A stretch of 64,000 bases of DNA from Moraxella sp035181385 (lineage in GTDB: Bacteria > Pseudomonadota > Gammaproteobacteria > Pseudomonadales > Moraxellaceae), in contig NZ_JAXCJK010000001.1 of assembly GCF_035181385.1 (NCBI RefSeq), positions 186,001 to 250,000 on the forward strand, given 5' to 3'. This document shows positions 51,964-61,064 of the stretch, piece after piece. How positions within the stretch are numbered: position 1 is the stretch's first letter; every line of letters begins with the position of its first letter. A program made the translations under genes and the position numbers. The notes under the pieces were generated by a model. That model saw only the letters and a list, made by a program, of their open reading frames with translations. It made no database searches and was not told the DNA's origin.

Positions 51964-52269
51964 ATGAAAAAGCTATTTATCGCTACCGTTGCTTTAGGTC
52001 TTGTTGTTCTAACAGCGTGTAGTCAGCAAACCAAAGAAAAAACCAGTGAGGCCGTGGAAACTGCTAAAACAGATGTTGCCGTCGGTACTGCTGAGGTTGC
52101 TAAAGAAGCCGAGCTTGCTGCCCAAAATGCTACTGAGGCTACTAAAAATGGTGTACAGCTGGCAGCTGATAAGACCTCTGAGGTTGTCAAAGAAGTGGGT
52201 GCAAGAGCAGATGCTGTGGTCAATCCAAATGGTGCAGAAGATAAAGTACCAGAAGAGCAAAAGTATTAA
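51964..52269 (+). CDS. Small Ala/Lys/Glu-rich lipoprotein
   Basis: A 101-residue lipoprotein. The signal peptide ends in LVVLTAC (lipobox, Cys19). The mature part is a repetitive amphipathic helix (KTSEAVETAKTDVAVGTAEV, AKEAELAAQNATEATKNGVQ, LAADKTSEVVKEVGARADAV) like LEA-type or apolipoprotein-like bacterial proteins. The likely role is envelope stress protection, but this is not shown. The gene has its own promoter and ends in a terminator at 52321-52353. Confidence 0.72.
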   Translation: MKKLFIATVALGLVVLTACSQQTKEKTSEAVETAKTDVAVGTAEVAKEAELAAQNATEATKNGVQLAADKTSEVVKEVGARADAVVNPNGAEDKVPEEQKY

Positions 52270-52320
52270 TTTTTATTTTTTTTGCCCCTTGACCCAACTT
52301 TACTTCAATGATAAAAATAC

Positions 52321-52353
52321 AAAAAGTCCAACTGCGATGGTTGGGCTTTTTTT
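52321..52353 (+). terminator. Terminator after the small lipoprotein gene
   Basis: AAAAAGTCCAAC/GTTGGGCTTTTTTT stem with T-run. Confidence 0.8.
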
Positions 52354-52489
52354 GATGGATATTTTATGTCCACGATTTTTTTTTGCAGAACTTTGTGTAA
52401 GAATTTTATGAAACTTGCTGATAAATTTTAGTATTTTTGCTATAATGGCAAAAATACTACCATTCCACCACTGATTTTTAGGAGCGACA

Positions 52490-53527
52490 ATGGCACTTGT
52501 ATCCTTACGCCAATTACTAGACCATGCAGGCGAGCACGCTTACGGTTTACCTGCGTTTAATGTCAATAACTTAGAGCAAATGCGTGCCATCATGATGGCG
52601 GCTGATAGGACAGATTCTCCCGTCATTGTGCAAGCATCGGCAGGTGCTCGTAAGTATGCGGGTGCACCTTTTTTGCGTCATCTGATTTTATCGGCGATTG
52701 AAGAGTGGCCGCACATTCCTGTGGTGATGCACCAAGACCACGGTACAAGCCCTGCGGTATGTCAGCGTTCTATCCAACTTGGATTTAGCTCAGTGATGAT
52801 GGACGGCTCTTTAAAACAAGACGGCAAAACCCCTGCCGATTATGATTATAATGTGGCGGTTACTCGTGAGGTTGTGAAGTTGGCACACGCTTGTGGCGTG
52901 TCTGTGGAGGGTGAAATTGGCTGTTTGGGCAGTTTAGAAACTGGTATGGCAGGTGAAGAAGATGGTGTGGGTGCAACAGGCGTGCTTGACCATTCACAGC
53001 TTCTAACTTCGGTTGATGAAGCTCGTCAATTTGTCGCTGACACAGGCGTGGACGCACTGGCAATCGCTGTGGGTACAAGCCACGGAGCGTACAAATTCAC
53101 CCGTCCACCGACAGGTGACATTCTGGCAATTGACCGTATCAAAGAAATTCACGAAGCTCTGCCAAATACGCACCTTGTCATGCACGGCTCATCAAGCGTG
53201 CCACAAGAATGGCTACAAATCATCAATGATAATGGCGGTAGTATTGGCGAAACTTACGGCGTGCCAGTAGAACAGCTTGTTGATGCAATCAAACACGGTG
53301 TGCGTAAAATCAATATTGACACCGACCTGCGTTTGGCAAGTACGGGTGCTATTCGTAAATTCTTAAACGACCATCCAGCCGAATTTGATCCTCGCAAATA
53401 TTTGCAGGCAAGCATTCAAGCCATGCAAGAGATTTGCGAAGCTCGTTATGAGGCTTTTGGTGCGGCAGGTAACGCCAGCAAGATTCGCCCAATTTCGCTA
53501 GAAAAAATGGTAGAATACTACCAATAA
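52490..53527 (+). CDS. fba: Fructose-bisphosphate aldolase, class II (Calvin-cycle subtype)
   Basis: A 345-residue zinc-dependent aldolase. Zinc ligands and active-site stretches: IPVVMHQDHGTSPAVCQRSI, VEGEIGCLGSLETGMAGEED, AIAVGTSHGAYKF, HLVMHGSSSVPQEW, GVRKINIDTDLRLASTGAI. Length and the SPVIVQASAGARKYAG start place it with the type CbbA/Calvin subtype. It reversibly cleaves fructose-1,6-bisphosphate. RBS AGGAG six bases before the ATG; terminator at 53549-53576. Confidence 0.96.
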   Translation: MALVSLRQLLDHAGEHAYGLPAFNVNNLEQMRAIMMAADRTDSPVIVQASAGARKYAGAPFLRHLILSAIEEWPHIPVVMHQDHGTSPAVCQRSIQLGFSSVMMDGSLKQDGKTPADYDYNVAVTREVVKLAHACGVSVEGEIGCLGSLETGMAGEEDGVGATGVLDHSQLLTSVDEARQFVADTGVDALAIAVGTSHGAYKFTRPPTGDILAIDRIKEIHEALPNTHLVMHGSSSVPQEWLQIINDNGGSIGETYGVPVEQLVDAIKHGVRKINIDTDLRLASTGAIRKFLNDHPAEFDPRKYLQASIQAMQEICEARYEAFGAAGNASKIRPISLEKMVEYYQ

Positions 53528-53548
53528 TTTATGGTGTATTAAGGCATG

Positions 53549-53576
53549 AAGGCGTAAAATTGATTACGCCTTTTTT
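53549..53576 (+). terminator. Terminator after fba
   Basis: AAGGCGTAA/TTACGCCTTTTTT stem with T-run. Confidence 0.85.
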
Positions 53577-53642
53577 CATAGAAGTTAAAATTTGACAGAT
53601 GTTATATCTAAAGATATTGCAAATTGATGGTGTGGGGTAATT

Positions 53643-54272
53643 ATGATAGGGTTTATTAAAGGTTTGGTTCACTATTTGAATGCACCATTGGCGTGCATCA
53701 TGACACCAAATGGCATTGGTTATGAGATTGAATTACCAGTTCCATTGTTTTGTCAGTTGACGCTTGGGGGCGAGGTTGGTGTTTATACACATTTATTGGT
53801 TCGAGAAGATGCACAGCTTTTGTATGGTTTTATTGATAAACAAGAAAGAGATTTATTTAGAAAGCTCATAAAAATCAATGGCGTGGGGGCTAAAATGGCA
53901 CTTGCCATATTATCATCTTTGTCTGCGGCCGAGCTAAAACATACGGTTGAGCAAGGAGATGACTCAGCACTTGTGCGTATTCCGGGGATTGGTAAAAAAA
54001 CCGCCCAAAGACTGATTATTGAGCTAAAAGGCAGACTGTTGGATTTTGAGGGTGTAACAAATAATTTTACTGGTCAAGGTGAATTTTTTGATGAAAATGT
54101 GCATCAGACCAATCAAATGCACATCATTGCCGAGGTGGAAAGTGCCTTGATTGGTCTGGGTTATAAAGAAAAAGAAGCACAAAATGCCATCAAGCAGGCA
54201 AAACTTGACTTGGATAATATGGATACTTCAAGTTTATTAAAGGCATCATTAAGACAATTATCTGGATTTTAA
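53643..54272 (+). CDS. ruvA: Holliday junction DNA helicase subunit RuvA
   Basis: A 209-residue protein: an N-terminal OB-fold (MIGFIKGLVHYLNAPLACIM, TPNGIGYEIELPVPLF), two helix-hairpin-helix motifs (LIKINGVGAKMALAILSSLS and LVRIPGIGKKTAQRLIIELK) and a C-terminal domain III (VESALIGLGYKEKEAQNAIK) that contacts RuvB. It binds four-way junctions during recombination. ruvB is not next to it. A bidirectional hairpin lies at 54282-54303. Confidence 0.95.
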   Translation: MIGFIKGLVHYLNAPLACIMTPNGIGYEIELPVPLFCQLTLGGEVGVYTHLLVREDAQLLYGFIDKQERDLFRKLIKINGVGAKMALAILSSLSAAELKHTVEQGDDSALVRIPGIGKKTAQRLIIELKGRLLDFEGVTNNFTGQGEFFDENVHQTNQMHIIAEVESALIGLGYKEKEAQNAIKQAKLDLDNMDTSSLLKASLRQLSGF

Positions 54273-54281
54273 TATAAAAAA

Positions 54282-54303
54282 TGGCATAATTATCATTATG
54301 CCA
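54282..54303. terminator. Convergent hairpin after ruvA
   Basis: TGGCATAAT/ATTATGCCA perfect stem between ruvA and the convergent LysR gene. Confidence 0.7.
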
Positions 54304-54371
54304 AATGCTAGCGAAAAAATTTCGCAAAATAAAAACCTAAAATAATCCTAAAAAATCATCTTAAATTGATG

Positions 54372-55244
54372 CTATTTGGCGATGGAAAGCATTTCCATTA
54401 GAGCTTGTGTGCTGGCTGAACGAGTTAAATTTGGATTGATGACCACGCCTAAATGTCGTTGTAGTTCAAAATTTTCTACCATGTCTACTTTCACCAAGTC
54501 CTGATTGATGAGTGTTTCGGGTAGCACCGACCAGCCAAGCCCGATAGAAACGAGCATACGAATAGATTCAAGTGGATTGGTGGTCATGGTAGCATAAGGG
54601 CGTAGATTATGACGATTGAACTCCGCCAAGGTAATCTGGCTGGTAAAGGTATTGGCTGCAGGTAAAATAGCAGGATGATGAGCCAGTTGAAATAAAGTAA
54701 CCCCGCTTTTTTGTGCAAGAGGGCTGAGCGTGCCTGTAACAAAATACAAGGGGTCTGACCATAATGTATGATAATTCAATCTTAAATCAAAGTTGGGTGG
54801 TAATGTTAGAAATGCCACACTAACCTCACCATCAAGCACTGCTTTGTGAGCTTCTTCAGAGTCCATAAATTGCACTTCTAATTGTACAGCAGGATAGGTC
54901 TGAATGAAGCGTTTTAATACAGGGGCAAGATGGTGCAGGCCGATGTGGTGGCTTGTGCCAATCACAAGTTTGCCACTTGCGGTTTCTTTGGAGTGTTGCA
55001 AGCTGCTGCGACATAATTCATAATCATCAAGCCATTTTTTGGCATAAGGTAAAAGTTCGTGTGCCGCAGGCGTGGCAATGATACCACGACCTATTGTATC
55101 AAAGAGGGTTACGCCAAATTCGCTCTCTAAGTTTTTAATGCGTTTGCTTACCGCAGGCTGTGTGATGAATAGTTTCTCAGCGGCACTAGAAATACTTCCT
55201 GTTTGCATCACAGTGGCAAAAGTAGTTAAATTGACGGTATTCAT
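54372..55244 (-). CDS. LysR-family regulator divergent from leuC
   Basis: A 290-residue LysR regulator: TTFATVMQTGSISSAAEKLF, ITQPAVSKRIKNLESEFGVT (winged HTH), then an effector domain starting GKLVIGTSHHIGLHHLAPVL. It is divergent from leuC with a 229-base AT-rich region in between. The same arrangement, LysR beside leuC, is known in Pseudomonas. A role in controlling leucine synthesis is a good inference, with an isopropylmalate-like inducer possible. Confidence 0.88.
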   Translation of the reverse strand: MNTVNLTTFATVMQTGSISSAAEKLFITQPAVSKRIKNLESEFGVTLFDTIGRGIIATPAAHELLPYAKKWLDDYELCRSSLQHSKETASGKLVIGTSHHIGLHHLAPVLKRFIQTYPAVQLEVQFMDSEEAHKAVLDGEVSVAFLTLPPNFDLRLNYHTLWSDPLYFVTGTLSPLAQKSGVTLFQLAHHPAILPAANTFTSQITLAEFNRHNLRPYATMTTNPLESIRMLVSIGLGWSVLPETLINQDLVKVDMVENFELQRHLGVVINPNLTRSASTQALMEMLSIAK

Positions 55245-55473
55245 GATGATTTTCCATGGGTCAGATTGCCATCTATTTTAATAAAAAAAAGTTTGTAAAT
55301 AAATAAAAATTTTTATATTTTTTTACTCGCTTTATTCAAGTCATTATGGTGCAAGATATTTTAAACTTTCCAAAAAGTTATATAATTGATAAAAATCATA
55401 AATTAGCATTATTGTTTGATTGTGTTATAATTGCTTAAAACTGACAAATACCCACGCATTTTTGGAGACAACA

Positions 55474-56931
55474 ATGGCAGGCAATGAAACAACCAACAAC
55501 AATCCCCAAACGACAACAAAAACCTTATACGACAAACTTTGGGACACGCATTTGGTCAAACAGCGTGATGACGGCTCGGCACTCATTTATATTGACCGCC
55601 AATTGTTGCACGAAGTTACCAGCCCACAAGCCTTTGAAGGCTTGACCCTTGCCAATCGCACGCCTTGGCGGTTGTCTGCTAACATCGCAACCCCTGACCA
55701 CAATGTCCCCACTTCTACCTTTGAGCGTGAACAGGGCATCGCAGGCATTGTTGATGACACTTCACGCATTCAAGTCAAAACGCTTGATGATAATTGCAAT
55801 GCCTTTGACATTGTGCAATTTGGCATCAATGACGAACGCCAAGGCATCGTCCATGTGGTTGGGCCCGAACAGGGGCTGACCTTGCCTGGTATGACGGTGG
55901 TGTGTGGCGACAGTCATACCGCAACCCACGGTGCTTTGGGCTGTTTGGCACACGGCATCGGCACAAGCGAAGTGGAACACGTGCTTGCCACCCAATGCTT
56001 GATTGCCAAAAAAATGAAAAATATGCTCATTCGTGTGGACGGTAAATTGGGGGCTGGCGTTACTCCAAAAGATGTGATTTTGGCGATTATTGGCAAAATT
56101 GGCACGGCAGGTGGGACGGGCTATGCCATTGAATTTGGTGGGCAAGTGTTCCGTGATATGTCGGTAGAGGGGCGAATGACCGTGTGCAATATGGCGATTG
56201 AAGCAGGGGCAAGGGTGGGGCTTGTGGCGGTGGACGACAAGACCATAGGCTATGTCAAAGGTCGCCCCTACGCTCCGACTGGCGATGATTGGGAGCGTGC
56301 GGTCGCTTATTGGCGGTCTTTGCATTCAGATATTGATGCGTATTTTGATGAAATTGTGGTGTTAAATGGCGATGAGATTGAACCGCAAATCTCGTGGGGA
56401 ACATCGCCTGAAATGGTTGTACCAGTATCCAAAACCGTACCAACGCTTGATGATGCGACAGATGAAGTGCAAAAAAATGCCTATGAGCGAGCGTATCAAT
56501 ATATGGGCTTGACGGCAGGTCAGTCGCTGTCGGACATTCGCCTTGACCGTGTGTTTATTGGCTCGTGTACTAATTCACGCATTGAAGATTTGCAAGAAGT
56601 TGCCAAAATTGTCAAGGGCAAAAAAGTTGCACCCACCATCAAGCAAGCGATGATTGTGGCAGGTTCGGGTCTTGTCAAAAAACAAGCCGAAAAAGAGGGC
56701 CTGGACAAGATTTTTGTGGACGCAGGCTTTGAGTGGCGGCAGCCGGGCTGTTCTATGTGCCTTGCCATGAATGCCGATAAACTGCAAGCAGGCGAGCATT
56801 GTGCCAGTACATCAAACCGCAATTTTGAAGGTCGTCAAGGCAATGGCGGTCGCACGCACCTTGTCAGCCCTGCAATGGCGGCAGCGGCAGCGATTTATGG
56901 GCATTTTGTAGATGTGCGGTCGGTGGTGTAA
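55474..56931 (+). CDS. leuC: 3-isopropylmalate dehydratase large subunit
   Basis: A 485-residue aconitase-family Fe/S enzyme. The ATG at 55474 follows TTTTGGAGACAACA. Cluster ligands are visible in VFIGSCTNSRIEDLQEVAKI and PGCSMCLAMN, and the substrate region is VCGDSHTATHGALGCLAHGI. A short Asn/Thr-rich N-terminal extension (AGNETTNNNPQTTTK) precedes the usual TLYDKLWDTHLV start. It works with LeuD in converting 2- to 3-isopropylmalate. leuD lies 1.8 kb downstream, with four other genes in between. Confidence 0.96.
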   Translation: MAGNETTNNNPQTTTKTLYDKLWDTHLVKQRDDGSALIYIDRQLLHEVTSPQAFEGLTLANRTPWRLSANIATPDHNVPTSTFEREQGIAGIVDDTSRIQVKTLDDNCNAFDIVQFGINDERQGIVHVVGPEQGLTLPGMTVVCGDSHTATHGALGCLAHGIGTSEVEHVLATQCLIAKKMKNMLIRVDGKLGAGVTPKDVILAIIGKIGTAGGTGYAIEFGGQVFRDMSVEGRMTVCNMAIEAGARVGLVAVDDKTIGYVKGRPYAPTGDDWERAVAYWRSLHSDIDAYFDEIVVLNGDEIEPQISWGTSPEMVVPVSKTVPTLDDATDEVQKNAYERAYQYMGLTAGQSLSDIRLDRVFIGSCTNSRIEDLQEVAKIVKGKKVAPTIKQAMIVAGSGLVKKQAEKEGLDKIFVDAGFEWRQPGCSMCLAMNADKLQAGEHCASTSNRNFEGRQGNGGRTHLVSPAMAAAAAIYGHFVDVRSVV

Positions 56932-57053
56932 GCGTGAAAAATAAGGCGGTTTATGTTAATATAAATTGTCTTATTTTTTTAAATAAACCAAGAAAACAGG
57001 AAAAACTCATCTGGAAATAAAAAATTTATTCTTAACTTAAAAGTGGAGCTTTT

Positions 57054-57374
57054 ATGAAAAAATTATTATTAGTACTACCGATGTTAAGTCTTTTAAGTGC
57101 TTGTGTTATTACAGACCCTACTGGCAAGCCTGTACCGATTGTTATCCAAACGCCAAGCCCCCAAGCGGTGATTATTGACGGTCGTATTAAAGATAGTCGT
57201 ATTAAAGAGAATGCACCGATTTATGTGTGTCAAATTAAGCCGTTTATAGATACTTTTAAAGCCGAAAACACAAGCCGTGGCAAAGCGATTTTGGACACCC
57301 AAAAACAATGCCTTGCCAAAAACGATGCCATGTTTTGTGAAGTCAAAGACATTGAATGCACCGAATACAAATGA
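57054..57374 (+). CDS. Small hypothetical lipoprotein
   Basis: A 106-residue lipoprotein with a short signal (KKLLLVLPMLSLLSAC, Cys17). The mature part has four more cysteines (YVCQIKPFIDTFKAEN, KQCLAKNDAMFCEVKDIECT), which may form two disulfides in the periplasm. I recognise no family. It lies in the leuC-leuD gap and probably came in independently of the leucine genes. Confidence 0.65.
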   Translation: MKKLLLVLPMLSLLSACVITDPTGKPVPIVIQTPSPQAVIIDGRIKDSRIKENAPIYVCQIKPFIDTFKAENTSRGKAILDTQKQCLAKNDAMFCEVKDIECTEYK

Positions 57375-57437
57375 TGACTTTTTGCAGACTTGTTAAAACT
57401 TTCAATTTAACTGATTTTTTTTTAAAAGGAAAACAGT

Positions 57438-57971
57438 ATGAACGATTTAGCCCAAAACACTTACCTAGATGTGCGTAATCCTGCCCAAGTGCAAGGCGAT
57501 ATGGTGCTAACTTGTGATGATATTGGTGAAGGTAGCACGCTGTCCAATGACTATATCGCCAATATTTGGGGTTATACAGGGGGCAATATCAGTCCCAATC
57601 TGAAATGGCAAAATGCCCCAAAAGACACCCAAAGTTTTGTGATTACGATGTACGACCCAGACGCACCAACAGGCTCGGGCTTTTGGCATTGGAATGCGTT
57701 TAATATTCCAGCCGACTTGCATCAATTACCAAAGGGTAAGTCTAATAACTTTGGCAATGGGATTTTGGAATTAAAAAATGATGCAGGACTTGACGGTTTT
57801 ATTGGGGCGTTTCCCCCAAAGGGCGACAAACCGCACCGCTATATTTTTACGCTGTATGCCCTAAATCAAAAATTGGATTTGGGCAATAACATTAGCCCTG
57901 CGGTTTTGGGATTTAATTTAAATGGTAAGGTATTGGCAACAGCGAGTTTGACGGCTTATTATAGTTGGTAA
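57438..57971 (+). CDS. YbhB/YbcL family Raf kinase inhibitor-like (PEBP) protein
   Basis: A 177-residue PEBP-like protein: LTCDDIGEGSTLSNDYIANI, SPNLKWQNAPKDTQSFVITM, YDPDAPTGSGFWHWNAFNIP, PPKGDKPHRYIFTLYALNQK. The anion-binding pocket (DPDAP, GxxxxxPPKGxxPHRY) is complete. There is no signal peptide, so it is cytosolic. Ligand and role are unknown in bacteria. It lies just before the toxin-antitoxin remnant. Confidence 0.9.
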   Translation: MNDLAQNTYLDVRNPAQVQGDMVLTCDDIGEGSTLSNDYIANIWGYTGGNISPNLKWQNAPKDTQSFVITMYDPDAPTGSGFWHWNAFNIPADLHQLPKGKSNNFGNGILELKNDAGLDGFIGAFPPKGDKPHRYIFTLYALNQKLDLGNNISPAVLGFNLNGKVLATASLTAYYSW

Positions 57972-57984
57972 ATGGGAGCATAAA

Positions 57985-58368
57985 ATGCCTATTGAAATTG
58001 TGGAGCATTATTATCAAATGATACAACATTTAAACAATGCCGATAAAATGGTATTGGTTGAAAAAATCATTCATTCGGTTAATAATCCATTACAGCCATT
58101 AAATGCAAATCATCAAGACGGTTTATTGGGTTCTTTGGAAGATAAAAAAAATTCCCAAGACATTCAAAGTTTTTCCAATGATGTGATATTACAAAAAGAT
58201 ATTGATGAATATTCGTCTTTGGATTATTTGGCGGTGAGCGAAGATAAAACCGATAAAGATTGGATTACCAATTTTTTGGCAATGACCGAAAAGGCATCGC
58301 AAAATATTGCCACGCATTTACCACAAAATGAGCGTGGTTGGACACGAGATGATATCTATGAGCGATAA
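57985..58368 (+). CDS. Antitoxin-like partner of the PIN protein
   Basis: A 127-residue acidic protein (MPIEIVEHYYQMIQHLNNAD, KMVLVEKIIHSVNNPLQPLN, ending ERGWTRDDIYER). Its last codons overlap the PIN gene start by 11 bases, the typical VapB-VapC arrangement. The C-terminal RDDIYER tail, an acidic-basic peptide, resembles antitoxin tails that fill the PIN active site. It is longer than most VapB proteins and has no recognised DNA-binding fold. Since the toxin is disrupted, it may now be dispensable. Confidence 0.65.
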   Translation: MPIEIVEHYYQMIQHLNNADKMVLVEKIIHSVNNPLQPLNANHQDGLLGSLEDKKNSQDIQSFSNDVILQKDIDEYSSLDYLAVSEDKTDKDWITNFLAMTEKASQNIATHLPQNERGWTRDDIYER

Positions 58369-58774
58369 AGCCTTTATTGATACCAACATTTTGGTTTATA
58401 CGGTTGATGGGCGGTTTCCAGAAAAACGCCAAACGGCTTTGGATTTAATCACAAATTTGCAAATCAATTAAAATCTTGTGATTTCTACCCAAGTTTTGCA
58501 AGAGTTTTATAATGTTACCACCTATAAACTTAAATTAGACCCAGTCCAAATGCAAAATACGGTTGCTAATTTGAGTAAATTGCCCATTGTATTGACCGAT
58601 GTTTCGCTAATTGAACAAGGTATTAAGGTAAGCATTCATCATAAATTAAGATTGTGGGACGCTTTAATGATTGTCGCTGGATATAGAGCCGATTGCAAAA
58701 TAATGTATTCCGAAGATTTAACGCACGGGCAAATCATTCAAGGCATTCGCATATTAAACCCTTTTAAACTCTAA
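58358..58774 (+). pseudogene. PIN-domain toxin gene with premature stop
   Basis: Reading from the ATG at 58358: MSDKAFIDTNILVYTVDGRF (acidic DTN of the PIN active site), then QTALDLITNLQIN and an in-frame TAA at 58469-58471. The same frame continues to 58774: LVISTQVLQEFYNVTTYKLK, SIHHKLRLWDALMIVAGYRA (RLWDAL site), CKIMYSEDLTHGQIIQGIRI. Restored, it would be a 138-residue VapC-like RNase. The GTG at 58478 may start the second half but lacks the first catalytic residue. So the toxin is probably inactive through one nonsense mutation. Confidence 0.8.
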
Positions 58775-58787
58775 TAAGGCAAAAATT

Positions 58788-59438
58788 ATGAAAAAATACA
58801 CCACCGAAATTGGCATTGTTGCCCCACTAGACCGTGCCAATGTGGACACTGATTTGATTATTCCCAAGCAGTTTTTAAAATCCATCAAACGCACAGGCTT
58901 TGGCGATAATTTGTTTGATGAACTAAGATATTTGGACGAAGGCTATTTGGGGCAAGACATCAATGCACGCCCCAAAAATCCTGATTTTGTTTTAAATCAA
59001 GACAGCTATATTGGTGCAAGCATTCTTTTGGCACGCACCAATTTTGGCTGTGGCTCTAGCCGTGAACACGCCCCTTGGGCATTGAATGAATTTGGCTTTC
59101 GCACGATTATCGCCCCAAGTTTTGCTGATATTTTTTATAACAACTGCTTTAAAAACGGTATGCTCCCTGTTATTTTATCTGAAAGCGAAGTTGATGAACT
59201 TTTTAAAGAATGTTTTGATACTGTCGGTTATCAATTAACGGTGGATTTGGCAAATCAAAAAGTGATTAGCCCAACTGGCAAAGAATACGCCTTTGAAGTG
59301 GACGCATTTCGTAAGCATTGTTTGTTAAATGGACTTGATGACATTGGACTAACTTTGCAAAATAGCGATGACATTAAAGCCTTTGAAGAAAAAGCCAAAG
59401 TGGAGAGACCGTGGGTGTTTAAAGAATTGAATGCTTGA
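58788..59438 (+). CDS. leuD: 3-isopropylmalate dehydratase small subunit
   Basis: A 216-residue swivel-domain protein: APLDRANVDTDLIIPKQFLK, RTGFGDNLFDELRY, ILLARTNFGCGSSREHAPWA, LNEFGFRTIIAPSFADIFYN and NCFKNGMLPVIL. It forms the heterodimeric isomerase with LeuC. RBS (ATAAGGCAA) nine bases before the ATG. It begins 13 bases after the PIN remnant. The 3' end overlaps a small unknown gene. Confidence 0.96.
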   Translation: MKKYTTEIGIVAPLDRANVDTDLIIPKQFLKSIKRTGFGDNLFDELRYLDEGYLGQDINARPKNPDFVLNQDSYIGASILLARTNFGCGSSREHAPWALNEFGFRTIIAPSFADIFYNNCFKNGMLPVILSESEVDELFKECFDTVGYQLTVDLANQKVISPTGKEYAFEVDAFRKHCLLNGLDDIGLTLQNSDDIKAFEEKAKVERPWVFKELNA

Positions 59439-59730
59439 TATGAGTATTGCAAACTATTTATTTAATGGCTTAACCAATTTAAATACAGGGTTTGATGCCC
59501 CAGATATTTTTTATGTCTGCCAAACTGATTTTGAAATCGTACTCAATCGTGCAGAACAGAAAAATATTAATATTTGGGGAATTGAGCCTTGGCTAGATGG
59601 TGAATTTTTTGGTGTGGCAGTTTATGAAGATTACGATTTATCCGCCAATGACCCAAAATGGTATCGGACAGCCTTTGAGCAATTTAAAAGAGAAAATCCT
59701 AATTTGCAATACGCAATAACTTTTGGTTGA
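59431..59730 (+). CDS. Hypothetical 99-aa protein between leuD and leuB
   Basis: A 99-residue acidic soluble protein (IANYLFNGLTNLNTGFDAPD, IFYVCQTDFEIVLNRAEQKN, GIEPWLDGEFFGVAVYEDYD). It overlaps the end of leuD by eight bases; an ATG at 59440 is an alternative start. No family is recognised. It resembles small immunity-like or contact-dependent accessory proteins only in size and charge. It ends 18 bases before leuB. Confidence 0.65.
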   Translation: MLDMSIANYLFNGLTNLNTGFDAPDIFYVCQTDFEIVLNRAEQKNINIWGIEPWLDGEFFGVAVYEDYDLSANDPKWYRTAFEQFKRENPNLQYAITFG

Positions 59731-59748
59731 ATTGATTAAGGAAAACTT

Positions 59749-60816
59749 ATGAAACACATCGCAATCCTAAACGGCGACGGCATTGGTCCTGAAATTGTCG
59801 CCCAAGCGGTTAAAGTATTGGATAAACTTATCCAAAATGGTTTACAGGCAAGTTATGAATACGCCAAATTGGGCGGCGAAGCCTATGACGCTTATGGCTC
59901 GCCTTATCCCAATGAGACCCAAAAAATCGTGCAAAAAGCCGATGCCGTGCTGTTGGGAGCGGTCGGTAGTCCGCAATACGACAGTTTAGACCGCCCCTTA
60001 CGCCCAGAACGGGGGCTTTTGGCAATTCGTAAAGATTTGAATTTATTTGCCAATTTACGCCCTGCTATTCTTTATAAAGAACTTGCCAATGCGTCCACCT
60101 TAAAGACCGATGTTGTGGCAGGGCTTGATATTTTGATTGTCCGAGAGCTGACAGGCGATATTTATTTTGGCGAGCCACGAGGGATTGTTACCAATGACAA
60201 AGGCGAGCGTGAAGGCTTTAATACAATGCGGTATTCTGAGAGCGAGATTCGCCGTATTGCCAAAGTTGCCTTTGAGTCTGCCCAAAAGCGAAACAAAAAA
60301 CTGTGTAGCGTGGATAAAGCCAATGTCTTAGAAACGACTGAACTTTGGAAACAAATTTTTAATGAAGTTGCCAAAGAGTATCCAGATGTGGCGTTGTCGC
60401 ATATGTATGTGGATAATTGTGCGATGCAACTTATCAAAAACCCCAAGCAGTTTGATGTGATTGCCACAGGCAATATTTTTGGTGATATTTTGTCCGACCA
60501 AGCGTCTATGCTGACAGGTTCTATTGGTATGCTCCCATCAGCCAGCCTTGATGAAAATGGCAAAGGGCTTTATGAGCCAAGCCACGGCTCTGCCCCTGAC
60601 ATTGCAGGGCAGGATATTGCCAATCCTTTGGCGACCATTTTGTCGCTTGCGATGATGCTTCGGTATAGCTTAAACGATGAAATGCGTGCCAAGCAAGTGG
60701 AAAATGCCGTGCAAGCGGTATTGGCGGACGGCTATCGCACCAAAGATATTTATGAAGACGGCACAACGCTTGTGGGCTGTGGGCAAATGGGAGATTTGGT
60801 GGTGAGTGCGTTATAA
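59749..60816 (+). CDS. leuB: 3-isopropylmalate dehydrogenase
   Basis: A 355-residue NAD-dependent decarboxylating dehydrogenase. Motifs: IAILNGDGIGPEIVAQAVKV, AVLLGAVGSPQYDSLDRPLR, PERGLLAIRKDLNLFANLRP, SHMYVDNCAMQLIKNPKQFD, VIATGNIFGDILSDQASML and EPSHGSAPDIAGQDIANPLA. It makes 2-oxoisocaproate in leucine synthesis. RBS AAGGAAAAC. It is the last leu gene here, with a terminator at 60844-60880. Confidence 0.97.
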   Translation: MKHIAILNGDGIGPEIVAQAVKVLDKLIQNGLQASYEYAKLGGEAYDAYGSPYPNETQKIVQKADAVLLGAVGSPQYDSLDRPLRPERGLLAIRKDLNLFANLRPAILYKELANASTLKTDVVAGLDILIVRELTGDIYFGEPRGIVTNDKGEREGFNTMRYSESEIRRIAKVAFESAQKRNKKLCSVDKANVLETTELWKQIFNEVAKEYPDVALSHMYVDNCAMQLIKNPKQFDVIATGNIFGDILSDQASMLTGSIGMLPSASLDENGKGLYEPSHGSAPDIAGQDIANPLATILSLAMMLRYSLNDEMRAKQVENAVQAVLADGYRTKDIYEDGTTLVGCGQMGDLVVSAL

Positions 60817-60843
60817 GATGATGCAAGTAAAATTGATGTGATT

Positions 60844-60880
60844 AAAAATAGGATTTGGTACATGCTAAATCCTATTTTTT
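60844..60880 (+). terminator. Terminator after leuB
   Basis: AAAAATAGGATTT/AAATCCTATTTTTTT stem with T-run, 27 bases after the stop. Confidence 0.85.
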
Positions 60881-60992
60881 TATGATGAGCTTAAATTTAT
60901 AAACTATTACCATTATGTTATAATGGTTCGTTGCTATATGTAAAATTATTGAAAAATTAGCTTGATATTTTCTGTAAAATCTAAGATAATAT

Positions 60993-61011
60993 GACATTAA
61001 TAATTATTATC
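60993..61011 (+). promoter_or_regulatory. Fur box upstream of tonB
   Basis: GACATTAATAATTATTATC matches 15 of 19 bases of the Fur consensus GATAATGATAATCATTATC, 54 bases before the tonB start. It implies iron-dependent repression of tonB-exbB-exbD. Confidence 0.75.
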
Positions 61012-61064
61012 GTTTGTATTATGGATTATCACGCAGTAGTATATGTGTACAGGCAATTATAACC

